A DNA stretch of 62,584 bases, from positions 1-62,584 of the forward strand of contig JACRIM010000036.1 in the NCBI GenBank assembly GCA_016235815.1. The letters are read 5' to 3'. The translations under genes and the position numbers were made by a program. This document shows, piece after piece, positions 1 to 8,144 of the stretch. This DNA comes from Planctomycetota bacterium. Lineage in GTDB: Bacteria > Planctomycetota > Phycisphaerae > UBA1845 > UTPLA1. Every line of letters begins with the position of its first letter. Position 1 is the stretch's first letter. Below the pieces are notes generated by a model that was not told the origin of the DNA, did not search any database, and saw only the letters and a list, made by a program, of their open reading frames with translations.

Positions 1-139
1 CCCTTTTCGGTCTGTGCCTGTTGTGCCCGCGCCAGCCGGCCGCCATCCATGGCGAACTCCCAGAAGGCTCCGCCCTTCCTCTTTCACCATTCTAAGATCG
101 GCTAAACTCAAGCGGAAACGCAAGACGGTAAACAGTTAC
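1..139 (-). mobile_element. Inner end of a probable IS66-like insertion sequence (rest lies left of the window)
   Basis: Homology of the neighbouring gamma-glutamyltransferase stops exactly where the minus strand reads GTAACTGTTTACCG (139 to 126). IS66-family elements typically start with GTAA. About 65 bases further inward one minus-strand frame encodes a peptide beginning GGAFWEFAMDGGRLARAQQA, which loosely resembles the FWxFA start of IS66 TnpA orphan proteins; I see no good start codon for it. The other end, the target duplication and the transposase all lie outside the window, so the family assignment is tentative. The break in the host gene is much more certain than the IS identity. Confidence 0.4.
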
Positions 140-988
140 GATGCGATTGCCTCGGTGGGTGAATTCGAGCGGCGCGCGCCATTTTACGGTGTACGTCCTG
201 AGGTCGTTCCGTGTAATGAGTCCGCCTCCGCGCTTCATTTCCGAAAGGATTAGGTCGGCTGTTCGACCCTCATAGAAACCATCCGGTCCCTGGTCAGCGA
301 TACTACGGAGGGTTTCAGCCAGTTCCGGTTGGCGAAGTCGCTCGCCGGGTTTGCCGTGAAAGTAAGTGGCGAAATTGCACACGTCACGAAACCGCGGTTC
401 GCGTTTTGCGATGTCGGCGGATTGTTCGGCGAATGAGTTAGCGGTCCACGGGTCGAGGTCGAAGCCATCTGCGGCGAGCGTGATGGCGGGTTGTAGCAAT
501 TCGCGCCACTTTAAGCAGCCATATCGTTTGTGGGCTTCCCACATCCCGCGCACGGTGCCGGGGACTCCGGCGGCGCGATGCGATTGAAGGCTGGCCTTAG
601 CGTCGACGTTTCCGGTCGAGTCGAGATACATATCTCGCGAGGCTGCGGCGGGAGCGGTCTCTCGGCAATCAATGATCTGATCACCGTTCTTGGCGTGTAA
701 CAGCATGAATCCGCCGCCGCCGATGTTGCCTGCGGTGGGGTATGTGACAGCGAGGGCGAACTGCACGGCCACCGCGGCATCAACCGCGTTGCCACCACGA
801 CGAAGAATGTCGGCACCGACCTTGGCCGCGTGAGGCTCCGGCGCGACGACCATCCCGGCGTCGAGCATTTCGTTGTTGTTTATCGAGCAGGCCGGGAGCG
901 CGACGAGAAAAAGATTAAGAAGCGTGACGGCGCACCGACTGATTGTCGGCGCCACAGTCCCTCGAAAGGCACGGTTTACGGTTTTCAC
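92..988 (-). pseudogene. ggt: Gamma-glutamyltransferase, 3' part lost (disrupted)
   Basis: Gamma-glutamyltransferases are Ntn hydrolases that cleave glutathione-type gamma-glutamyl bonds in the periplasm. The N-terminal family signature is clear (GMVVAPEPHAAKVGADILRR, then GGNAVDAAVAVQFALAV, NIGGGGFMLL and ETAPAAA). Homology ends after APLEFTHRGNRIV at about position 140; 13 unrelated codons follow before a stop at 92. The whole small subunit with its catalytic Thr is therefore missing, and the product cannot mature. I chose the GTG at 988: it follows the stop of the upstream gene and gives a lipoprotein-like signal ending LPAC. The longer reading from 1054 would overlap the neighbour. It lies 13 bases downstream of the proline-iminopeptidase-like gene, probably one peptidase operon. 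Confidence 0.8.
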
Positions 989-1001
989 GGATACTCGTAG
1001 T

Positions 1002-2051
1002 CTATGGCTTTGTGCGTTTAATTCGCGGCTCGACCCACTTGATCCCGTCAACAAGCGCCGAGACGACCGGCGGCGCGCCGCCGCTGTGGCCCGCGGCCTC
1101 GACCCAAATAAGGCGCGACTGCGGCAATGCCTTGTGCAGTCGATAGGCCGTGCTCGGCGGACAGATCACGTCGTAGCGCCCGTGCACGATGACGGTGGGG
1201 ATGCCGGAGAGCCGCCCCGAATCGCGCAGCAGTTGGCCCTCTTCGAGAAAACAGTTGTTCGCCATGTAATAGTTTTCGATGAGCGAGAATGAGAACGGAT
1301 CCCAGCCTTTGAGAATGTTGTCCACCTCGGCGTCGGAAATGTTGATGCCGGCGCACTTGGTTTCATAAGCAGCCCACGCGCGGGCGGCCTCCTTGCGTTT
1401 TGTTTCGTCCTTGCCCCGCAACACGTCGAGGAGTTGTTTGGGATAGTCCTGTGATGACGGATTGGGGATGACGGCCTTCAACTTCTCATACACCTCGGGG
1501 AAATAGACGCCGGTGCCGCCGTGGTAGAAATGATCGGTCTCATCCCTCATCGCGGTGAAGATTCCGCGCAGGACCATTGAGTGAACGTTCTCGGGATACT
1601 TCTCCGCATAGGCGAGTGCAAGCGTTGAGCCCCACGAGCCGCCGAAAAGTTGGACGCGACCGAGTTTGAGATCGAGGCGGAGTTTTTCAATGTCTTCGAC
1701 GAGGGCATGGGTGTTGTTATCGCGAAGTTCGGCGTAAGGTCTGCTCTTGCCCGCGCCGCGCTGATCGTAAAGCACGATGAGATATTTCTTCGGGTCGTGG
1801 TAGCGTCGAAGATTGGGATAGCTGCCGCCGCCGGGACCGCCGTGGAGCACGATGACCGGGATGCCGTCGGGATTTCCGCAGAGTTCGAAGTAGAGTTCGT
1901 GGGTGTCAGAGACTTTGAGATAGCCCGTTCGATACGGCTCGATCGGCGGGTAATAATCGCTCTGCGTTTCACGAGCCGGCGTTTGGGCCTGCGCGGCCGT
2001 TGTAAGGATGGCGCACACTAGGGTGACTATTCGAGCGGCGTGTCGAATCAC
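1002..2051 (-). CDS. Secreted proline iminopeptidase-like alpha/beta hydrolase (family S33)
   Basis: Predicted exported aminopeptidase releasing N-terminal proline, or a related S33 hydrolase. A signal peptide (about residues 1-23, ending AAQAQ) is followed by the alpha/beta-hydrolase core: oxyanion motif HGGPGGG near residue 70, DQRGAGKS, nucleophile GGSWGS near 139, acid in HGRYDVICPP and histidine in AAGHSGG near the C-terminus. All catalytic elements are present and the 349-aa length fits. I prefer GTG at 2051 because GGGAGG lies 7 bases upstream; the GTG at 2066 has that same purine run inside the coding sequence. It starts 17 bases after the esterase gene and precedes the broken ggt. 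The export signal is unusual, since most Pip enzymes are cytosolic. Confidence 0.85.
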   Translation of the reverse strand: MIRHAARIVTLVCAILTTAAQAQTPARETQSDYYPPIEPYRTGYLKVSDTHELYFELCGNPDGIPVIVLHGGPGGGSYPNLRRYHDPKKYLIVLYDQRGAGKSRPYAELRDNNTHALVEDIEKLRLDLKLGRVQLFGGSWGSTLALAYAEKYPENVHSMVLRGIFTAMRDETDHFYHGGTGVYFPEVYEKLKAVIPNPSSQDYPKQLLDVLRGKDETKRKEAARAWAAYETKCAGINISDAEVDNILKGWDPFSFSLIENYYMANNCFLEEGQLLRDSGRLSGIPTVIVHGRYDVICPPSTAYRLHKALPQSRLIWVEAAGHSGGAPPVVSALVDGIKWVEPRIKRTKP

Positions 2052-2068
2052 GGAGAATCCTCCCACGA

Positions 2069-3166
2069 TTATTTCTTGCCATCAGAGGTGGATGCCGCGG
2101 CGGCCTTGGCGGCCTTTTCCTGTTCGGACATTGGCTTGAGGGTCAGAGAGCCTTTGAAGGTGCCGCGAAACATGGCCGCGCCGTTCCATGTGACGGTGAT
2201 GTCGGTGCCCGGCTTCAGTGGTTCGCCTTCGGACATCAAGCCCCAGCTTTCAATTCCCTCGGTTTCGACGGCGACCGTGCCGTTGTCATCAATCGACGCG
2301 CGGATGTGCGCCACGCCCTTGAGCTTGTCCTCGGTCTTGGCCACAAGCCACCACACCCGGGCCATTCCGGCGGGCAGTCGATAGTCGATCACGCGCGGGG
2401 CCTTGCGCTTTTGTGCCCGCAGCCATTTCCATAGTTCAGGGTCGGCGTAGGCGCGGTCCCAGCATTCATGGCCGATGTCGGGGTATTCGGTGTATTTCGG
2501 ATAGACGCCGCCGAGGCGCTTGAGTTCCTTGATGGCCTCCCGCGAGCCGGCAACAGGTACATTTCGGTCGAGTGCCCCATGAAAGGCCCACACGGGAATC
2601 TGCGAGACGTTGCCGAGATATTCCTTTGGTGCGGCTCCGCAGACCGGGACTATTGCAGCGAACACGTCGGGTTGGGCCATGGCAAGCTCCCATGTGCCGA
2701 AGCCGCCCATGGAGAGACCGGTCAAATAGATGCGGTCATTGTCAATTTGATATTCCTGGCGGGTGATGGCGAGCATCTTCCAGACGGCAATCGCTTCCTG
2801 ACCCCGAAACCACGTGGAATGTGCCTGAGGCATGAGCACGATAAAGGGAAACTTCGTCGGTCGGGTGCTGATGTATTGCGGCAGGCCGACGGTGGTTTGG
2901 CGAATGCCGTCTTCCCCGCATTCGCCGCTGCCATGAAGAAACACGATGAGCGGCCACTTGTGATCCTTGGCCATCTCCACCTGCGGCGGGACGAAGACAA
3001 CGTATTTGTATTCGTTGCCGTTTTCCATTCGGATCGAGCGGCTGATGAACCCCGGCGGGAGTTTTCGCTGCGATGGTTTCGACGCGGCGGCTTCCTGCGC
3101 GAAAACAGCAGGGGTGTGCGCGAGCGCGGCAGCCGACAGGACCAGCAAGAGCGGGATTCGCCTCAT
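2069..3166 (-). CDS. Secreted esterase / PHB-depolymerase-like hydrolase
   Basis: Signal peptide of about 23 residues (MRRIPLLLVLSAAALAHTPA, then VFAQ), then an alpha/beta-hydrolase of the phospholipase/carboxylesterase or feruloyl-esterase-like type. Visible elements are HGSGECGE (near residue 78), nucleophile GLSMGG (Ser near 152), acid in GALDRNVPV (near 200) and His in DIGHECWDRAY (near 233). A C-terminal extension of about 110 residues, probably a beta-rich domain, ends in a Lys/Ala-rich tail. The ATG at 3166 is chosen over upstream codons because it starts the signal peptide directly. It is the first gene of the minus-strand hydrolase cluster. Substrate is unknown. Confidence 0.8.
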   Translation of the reverse strand: MRRIPLLLVLSAAALAHTPAVFAQEAAASKPSQRKLPPGFISRSIRMENGNEYKYVVFVPPQVEMAKDHKWPLIVFLHGSGECGEDGIRQTTVGLPQYISTRPTKFPFIVLMPQAHSTWFRGQEAIAVWKMLAITRQEYQIDNDRIYLTGLSMGGFGTWELAMAQPDVFAAIVPVCGAAPKEYLGNVSQIPVWAFHGALDRNVPVAGSREAIKELKRLGGVYPKYTEYPDIGHECWDRAYADPELWKWLRAQKRKAPRVIDYRLPAGMARVWWLVAKTEDKLKGVAHIRASIDDNGTVAVETEGIESWGLMSEGEPLKPGTDITVTWNGAAMFRGTFKGSLTLKPMSEQEKAAKAAAASTSDGKK

Positions 3167-3543
3167 ACTTCCCACCGTGCGTTGAGCGGGGTGGCGCTGA
3201 CGAGCGCCCACCGGGAGGTACCGGCGAACGGCAACGATACCCCCTGCTGACCCGTTTCTCGGAGCCGATCAATGACCTTCATTACGGGGAGTCTATGCGG
3301 GTCGTGGGTTGCGTCCAAGCGTCCTTGGCGGATTTCGGAGCATCCGGAGCAGGTTGCCAACGAATCAGCAGGCCGACTGTCCCTGTAAATAGGGATGTCC
3401 AATTGTTAGGATTGCCGCCTGCGAAACCGGGCGTGGCTGGGTATAATCTAGCAGGGTTAGCCGTAACGGCTCGTGGCCCTCATCCGCCAGTTGGTCGGTG
3501 CCGAGCCGACGCTCGCCGAGTTGCAAGCCTTGGAGTTCAAAAA
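3167..3543. promoter_or_regulatory. Divergent intergenic region with a -10-like TATAAT at 3442-3447
   Basis: This 377-base gap separates divergent genes. GGGTATAAT (3440-3447) is a good -10 box about 90 bases before the start of the plus-strand gene at 3544; no -35 box at normal spacing is convincing. No conserved open frame is visible in the gap. The promoter for the minus-strand esterase was not identified. Confidence 0.35.
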
Positions 3544-4425
3544 ATGACTCGCACGCGAAATTCCCTGACCTCGATCTGCATTGCCATTGCATTCTTTGCG
3601 GCCGGCGCGATTGCGCTGGCCAGTCCGAAGCCGACGGGTGGCAGCGGTGGTCGACCCACCGGCGGAAACCCGCGTCAGCCGGGCGGCGAATCGAAGGGGT
3701 CGGGGATCAAGGAGTCGCAAAAGCCGCAGGGGTTTATTACGAAATTCACGCCGGCCAAGCCGACGGATCCCGAGGATGTAGCGGGTACGTTGTCAATCAA
3801 GCCGATCGGAAAAGATTCCAAGACGATCACGATGGTGGTGCCTCGTGAAGGTGTTGACTACAAGGTCGGCGATCTGGTGCTCGACCACGATGCGGCGCTC
3901 GAATTGATAGCCAATGGGATGTATTGCAGTGCAGGGTGGGGCCATCCGGACACTGGCGACGCCAAGAAGAAATCCAAGGAAAAGCGGCTGACCTCGCTCA
4001 CTTTCGAAATCGTTGAAGTGGAAGGCACCCTGGAGGAAGTCGGGACTGACTTCATCACTCTAAAAGTAAAGCCGTTACACGGCGATTGGCCTGATTCTGA
4101 GCTGGACGCCAAAGTGCCACCCGGCTCGCCGGTCAAGCCGATGAAGCCGAGGTCCATCAAGATGCGGGTTTCGGATCGGGTGAGCAAGTTCCTGAACCAG
4201 GATGGCAAGCCGGGCGACGCCGGCGATTACCAGAATGGGCAAAAGATTGAGGCCTTTTTCGTCTACAGCAAGACGAAGGGTTCCGGAGTACTGACCACCC
4301 TTCGTCATCCGTTCGTGAAGGAAAATGCCAAGGACGGTGGTCGGGCCCAGACGCCGGAGGAACCGAAAAAGGGGCCGCGTCCACCGGCACCACCAAAAGG
4401 CGGGCGCCGGCCAGGCGGCGGATGA
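3544..4425 (+). CDS. Secreted protein of unknown function with Gly/Pro-rich ends
   Basis: 293 residues. A signal peptide (about 1-26, ending ALAS) leads into a Gly/Pro/Ser-rich linker (about 27-60), then a region with hydrophobic periodicity (about 70-250) that includes DYKVGDLVLDHDAALELIAN, and finally a Lys/Pro/Arg/Gly-rich tail. The two low-complexity ends suggest an exported protein with disordered termini, possibly wall-associated. The start follows TTGGAG by about 9 bases. It is monocistronic: a -10 box lies upstream and a strong terminator 34 bases downstream. No known domain was recognised. Confidence 0.7.
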   Translation: MTRTRNSLTSICIAIAFFAAGAIALASPKPTGGSGGRPTGGNPRQPGGESKGSGIKESQKPQGFITKFTPAKPTDPEDVAGTLSIKPIGKDSKTITMVVPREGVDYKVGDLVLDHDAALELIANGMYCSAGWGHPDTGDAKKKSKEKRLTSLTFEIVEVEGTLEEVGTDFITLKVKPLHGDWPDSELDAKVPPGSPVKPMKPRSIKMRVSDRVSKFLNQDGKPGDAGDYQNGQKIEAFFVYSKTKGSGVLTTLRHPFVKENAKDGGRAQTPEEPKKGPRPPAPPKGGRRPGGG

Positions 4426-4458
4426 TGAATTTCAGTATTGAGACTGCGTTTTGATACA

Positions 4459-4493
4459 GCGGGTGACCTGATGAAGGTCGCCCGCTTTTTTTT
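4459..4493 (+). terminator. Rho-independent terminator
   Basis: Stem GCGGGTGACCT (4459-4469) pairs with AGGTCGCCCGC (4475-4485) with one G-T wobble around a 5-base GATGA loop, followed by eight T residues (4486-4493). It is the clearest intrinsic terminator in the window and isolates the gene at 3544 from the barrel gene at 4673. Confidence 0.92.
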
Positions 4494-4672
4494 GCGCCTT
4501 TAGGACGAATTACGTGCAAACCAAGGCGCGGACCGGGGCGGCTTCTTTCCGGCTTGAAATCGACTCCGTTTGCGACAAATATGCTGCCGTTATCCAGTAC
4601 GGCCCGCGCGTGGACGGAATGGGTCCGGCCAGGCGCGTGAGGATACCGCGCACACGGAGGTCGACTTAGGTT

Positions 4673-6112
4673 TTGCCGACTCGCACGATTGCACGCCTGA
4701 CAGGCCTCCTCGCCGTAAGTTGCCTCGCCGCGACGGTGCAGCCGGTGTCTGCGCAGATGTCTCTCCAGGGGGGGCCGAGCAACGCCTTTCTCGAACGGCA
4801 ACGCGCCCTTGAGCGCGAGAACGATCGCAAGCTGCAGCGTGATCTTCCCTTCGATCAGCGATTCCAACTCGATTTCGGCGGCTGGTACAACATGTACTTC
4901 TTCCTGTTCGACGACGGCGTCGACAGCAGCCGCACCCTTCGCCAGTATGAATTTCGACTCTGGACATCGTTCTCCGCCGACCAGGGCGTGCACACCGGCT
5001 ACGCGCGAATGCGAGCGACGTTCGACGACTGGAATCACGGCGACAGTTTCACGCCCAACGAAGACGATCTCGATGGGCCGAACCTGGAACGAGGCTGGTA
5101 TCAGTTTGATGTTGCCAAGGCCATGCGGGTGCATGGGTCGGCCAATCCGTGGTATGAATTAAACATCAAAATGGGGCGCGATCTGATCAACGCGGGCACG
5201 GGCTATGCGATCAACCTCCCGCTGGATCACGTGCAGATTCAGGGGCAGGCGCTCAATTTTCAGACAACCATGCTGCTTGGCAAGGTGCCGGCGAGCACGC
5301 CGAACATCGATCAAAGTCGCAGCGTCTCGGATCACAGTGACCGGCGTTTCTGGATTCTGGAAGAGCGCTACAAAGGGTTGGCCAGCCATGAACCCTTCGC
5401 ATACGTCGCGTGGCAGGAGGACGACACACGGGAAGATCCGCTCGATCTGCTGCAGAATTACACGTATGACTCGACGTACATCGGGTTTGGTTCGACCGGC
5501 GAACTTATTCAGAATCTGCGGTACAGCAGTGAATGGGTGATCGAGCGCGGCGAGAGCTATGGAAACAACCGGTACCTCTACAAGGACGAAGTAAAGGCGT
5601 GGGGCTTCGACCATCGACTCGACTACTACTTCCGGCATAAGACCAAGCCGTCGATCTCGGTGGAATATATGTTTGCCAGCGGCGATCCCAATCGGCTAGG
5701 AAGCCCGACCAACGCCGAGGGCGGAAACCGGGGTGACTACGTCGATAATGGATTCAGCGGCTTTGGCTTCCGCGACACCGGCCTCTCGTTTGCCCCGCGC
5801 CTGAGCAACGTGCATGTGTGGCGAACCGGTGCATCCTTCCGACCGCTTCCCGATCAGCAGGCGACCAAGAACCTCGAACTCGGCACGGACTACTATCTGT
5901 ATTACAAGAACCGCTCCCGGGCTGCGGTCAGCGACACCACCGCGGATGAGCAGTCGGGATACCTCGGGTGGGAAATGGATTACTACGCTAACTACCGCAT
6001 TTTCAATGATTTATCGTGGACGGTGCGGTTCGGTACCTTCTTCCCGGGGTCGGCGTTCTCCGACCAGACGACTCGTACTTTCCTACTGACGGGTGTTACA
6101 TGGTCGTTCTAA
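4673..6112 (+). CDS. AlgE-like (alginate-export family) outer-membrane beta-barrel protein
   Basis: 479 residues. A signal peptide (ending PVSAQ, about residue 28) and a charged helix rich in Glu and Arg (about 40-60) precede a long stretch of alternating aromatic strands, ending in the terminal Phe typical of outer-membrane barrels. Aromatic girdle motifs such as FGGWYNMYFF, YYFRHKTKPSISVEYMF and YYLYYKNR fit the alginate-export porin family, which passes anionic polysaccharide across the outer membrane. The start is TTG at 4673 with GGAGG at 4656-4660; the first in-frame ATG (4760) would delete the signal peptide. The substrate is not known, and no alginate biosynthesis gene is seen nearby. 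Confidence 0.7.
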   Translation: MPTRTIARLTGLLAVSCLAATVQPVSAQMSLQGGPSNAFLERQRALERENDRKLQRDLPFDQRFQLDFGGWYNMYFFLFDDGVDSSRTLRQYEFRLWTSFSADQGVHTGYARMRATFDDWNHGDSFTPNEDDLDGPNLERGWYQFDVAKAMRVHGSANPWYELNIKMGRDLINAGTGYAINLPLDHVQIQGQALNFQTTMLLGKVPASTPNIDQSRSVSDHSDRRFWILEERYKGLASHEPFAYVAWQEDDTREDPLDLLQNYTYDSTYIGFGSTGELIQNLRYSSEWVIERGESYGNNRYLYKDEVKAWGFDHRLDYYFRHKTKPSISVEYMFASGDPNRLGSPTNAEGGNRGDYVDNGFSGFGFRDTGLSFAPRLSNVHVWRTGASFRPLPDQQATKNLELGTDYYLYYKNRSRAAVSDTTADEQSGYLGWEMDYYANYRIFNDLSWTVRFGTFFPGSAFSDQTTRTFLLTGVTWSF

Positions 6113-6150
6113 ACGCGCTTTTTGGACCCGACAGCCGGGGTGGGGCTATA

Positions 6151-6786
6151 ATGAGTCAAGCACACCGATTCACTGGGCCTCGCATCCTCAGTTGTTTCCT
6201 CCTCGCCTGCATGGTCGCGCTGTCCGTTGGCTGCGCCGGTCCGCGTAAATCCGTGCCGGAAGTTAATGCGGCCGAACTGCCGGATGACGCGTTTCAGATG
6301 TACCTTGCGCGTGTCGACCTCGTCACCGTGGACGAGGCTTTTCGCGCGATGCTGATCCTCGCGGATGGCGAATGCACCGCGAAGACCTTTGACGAGCGAA
6401 GCGCCGCACTTGAGGCGAAGGGTATTAGTCGAAAACAATGGAACCTCAAGCCCGACAACGTGATCGACTGCGGCTCGGTGGCGTTCATGATCTGTCGCAT
6501 TTGTCAGATCAAGGGCGGCGTCGATATGCACCTGATCGGCTCGTGGGGGCTGGGCGATCGACGCTATGCGATGCGCGAACTGGTCTATCGCGAGATGCTC
6601 GAAGACGCCGTGGACTATCAATACATGACCGGTGCCCGGTTGATGGGCCTGTTGGCAAAGGCCGACCAGGAAATGGCCCGCAAAAACCTGTATCCCAATC
6701 AGGGCATCGACCTGTCGGACGAGACGGATCGGGACGAAAAGGGCAACCTGATCGTACCCAAGACCGGCGAACAAAAATCTCCTTAG
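6151..6786 (+). CDS. Lipoprotein of unknown function
   Basis: 211 residues. The signal sequence (MSQAHRFTGPRILSCFLLAC...) ends in lipobox LSVGC, so Cys 27 is the predicted lipidated residue. The mature protein is mostly helical, with four closely spaced Cys residues in the middle (ECTAKTF, IDCGSVAF, MICRICQI); the CRIC pair could bind metal or form disulfides. It starts 38 bases after the barrel gene and is probably its partner. No known family was recognised. A TATAAT hexamer (6147-6152) overlaps the start codon and cannot drive this start. Confidence 0.7.
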   Translation: MSQAHRFTGPRILSCFLLACMVALSVGCAGPRKSVPEVNAAELPDDAFQMYLARVDLVTVDEAFRAMLILADGECTAKTFDERSAALEAKGISRKQWNLKPDNVIDCGSVAFMICRICQIKGGVDMHLIGSWGLGDRRYAMRELVYREMLEDAVDYQYMTGARLMGLLAKADQEMARKNLYPNQGIDLSDETDRDEKGNLIVPKTGEQKSP

Positions 6787-6811
6787 TCGGGGCGAATTCG
6801 CGAATCGGGCC

Positions 6812-6817
6812 TATAAT
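6812..6817 (+). promoter_or_regulatory. Candidate -10 box (CTATAATGAG)
   Basis: GGGCCTATAATGAG resembles the -10 context at 3440 and on the minus strand at 50492. It lies about 200 bases before the FecR-domain gene, implying a leader of roughly 190 bases. No convincing -35 box is seen. Confidence 0.3.
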
Positions 6818-7014
6818 GAGCGTAACCCTTGGTGCCATAATGCCTTGGAGCACGCCCTGCGGCGGCTTGGCCCCGAAAAATCGATTTACGAGTTGCTCGA
6901 ATGCGTGTCTGAATCGTATGGTAGAAGCGTGGGGCGGGCTGCGCGCCCGGACCACTGGAGCCGCCGAACAATAAAGTGCGCCGGCGTGCCGTTTTGAAGA
7001 GCGAGGTACATGAT

Positions 7015-8028
7015 ATGAATCCGAACCGAATCCTGAGTGCAGTGACACTCGTGCTGGGCTGCACCGTGGCCGCGATGGCCGAAGAGCCTGCGTCGAAACC
7101 ATCCGGCGAGACGCTTCGGTACGAAGTCGTTCAGGTTGAGGGCAAGGTGCGCGTCGGTCCCGAGACCGACGAAGCACTGAATACGAACGCACCGGGTTGG
7201 TTCTCGCCGAAGGTCGGCGACCGGCTTGGCGGTGGGATTCAGATTCGCGTGCCGCTGCGATCGAAGATCAAGCTCGTCGCCATGCCGGCAGATCCGCCGA
7301 CCGTGCTGCTGATTGAAAGCGCATCAACGATCAGCATATCGGAATTGGCCTACAAGGACGGCGCTGCGAAAAGCCGAATCAAATTGGGTTATGGCGCGAT
7401 CCGCGCCGGAGTGTCCGAAGGCGCCACGCGCAGCGACATGGAAATCGAAGCCCCCAGCGCGACGCTCTCCAAGCGCGGCACGGACATCTTTCGCTTTGAA
7501 TATCACGATGGCCGATTCATGATGTCGCTCACCGAGCAGGGCCGCGGCATGTTGCAGGCCATTCAGAATCAGTCCGGATATCAGAACGGGCAGCTCTCGC
7601 GCTTCGTCACGGCCGGGCAGTTCGTGACGCAGCAGCTCATACGGGCGATCGACAATGTGCAGTTCGACCGGCAGATCAACGTCAACGATCAGTTCGGCCT
7701 CAGCGGAAACGACAAGCTCTTTACGCTGATCAATGACCACGGGCTTGGCTTCCTGCTCCCGGCCGGGTTGAAGCCAATCAACATGATCGACGGCAACCGC
7801 AACGGGGATCAGCCCCTCGGCGACCAGGAAAACCTGGGTAACCAAAACAACAACAATCAGAACAATCTGATATCGCCGCTGGTTCGCCCCACGCCCTTTG
7901 TGCCGGGTGGTGATTTCGGCATCGGCCAGGGTCGGCTGCCGATCTTTCGCGATACGCTGCAAAAGCGACTTAACAGCGGCTCCGAAATGGGCGGGCTGTT
8001 CTTCAAGAAAAACCAGGGCACGCGCTAG
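7015..8028 (+). CDS. FecR-domain-like exported protein
   Basis: 337 residues. A signal peptide (ending AMA, about residue 22) is followed by a FecR-type beta domain (about 35-170), recognisable from VGDRLGGGIQIRVPLRSKIK, an IESASTISISEL segment and the closing SATLSKRGTDIFRF, which matches the 'TPTAxxxVRGTxF' element of the family. The C-terminal third is Asn/Gln-rich (GNQNNNNQNNL) and probably disordered. FecR domains often sense or bind at the envelope. There is no adjacent sigma factor or TonB receptor, so a classic FecIR role is unlikely. Its stop codon lies in a 12-bp palindrome (8021-8032). Confidence 0.65.
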   Translation: MNPNRILSAVTLVLGCTVAAMAEEPASKPSGETLRYEVVQVEGKVRVGPETDEALNTNAPGWFSPKVGDRLGGGIQIRVPLRSKIKLVAMPADPPTVLLIESASTISISELAYKDGAAKSRIKLGYGAIRAGVSEGATRSDMEIEAPSATLSKRGTDIFRFEYHDGRFMMSLTEQGRGMLQAIQNQSGYQNGQLSRFVTAGQFVTQQLIRAIDNVQFDRQINVNDQFGLSGNDKLFTLINDHGLGFLLPAGLKPINMIDGNRNGDQPLGDQENLGNQNNNNQNNLISPLVRPTPFVPGGDFGIGQGRLPIFRDTLQKRLNSGSEMGGLFFKKNQGTR

Positions 8029-8032
8029 CGCG
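8021..8032. repeat. Perfect palindrome CGCGCTAGCGCG over the stop codon
   Basis: A 12-base perfect palindrome spans the TAG stop of the FecR-like gene and is followed by a short T-containing stretch (GTTTCTT). It could act as a weak terminator, but there is no true T-run. Confidence 0.4.
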
Positions 8033-8144
8033 GACCTGTTTCTTGAGATTGATCCCGTTCTCCGCGACACTATGCGCGAAGCATGATTCGCGCCCAATTC
8101 CAATCTAAGCACCAAATCGCGTGCACGCGGCGGATCGCGGCCGC

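Noticed and set aside
6147-6152. TATAAT as promoter of the lipoprotein gene at 6151
   Set aside because: It overlaps the start codon; transcription would start inside the gene.
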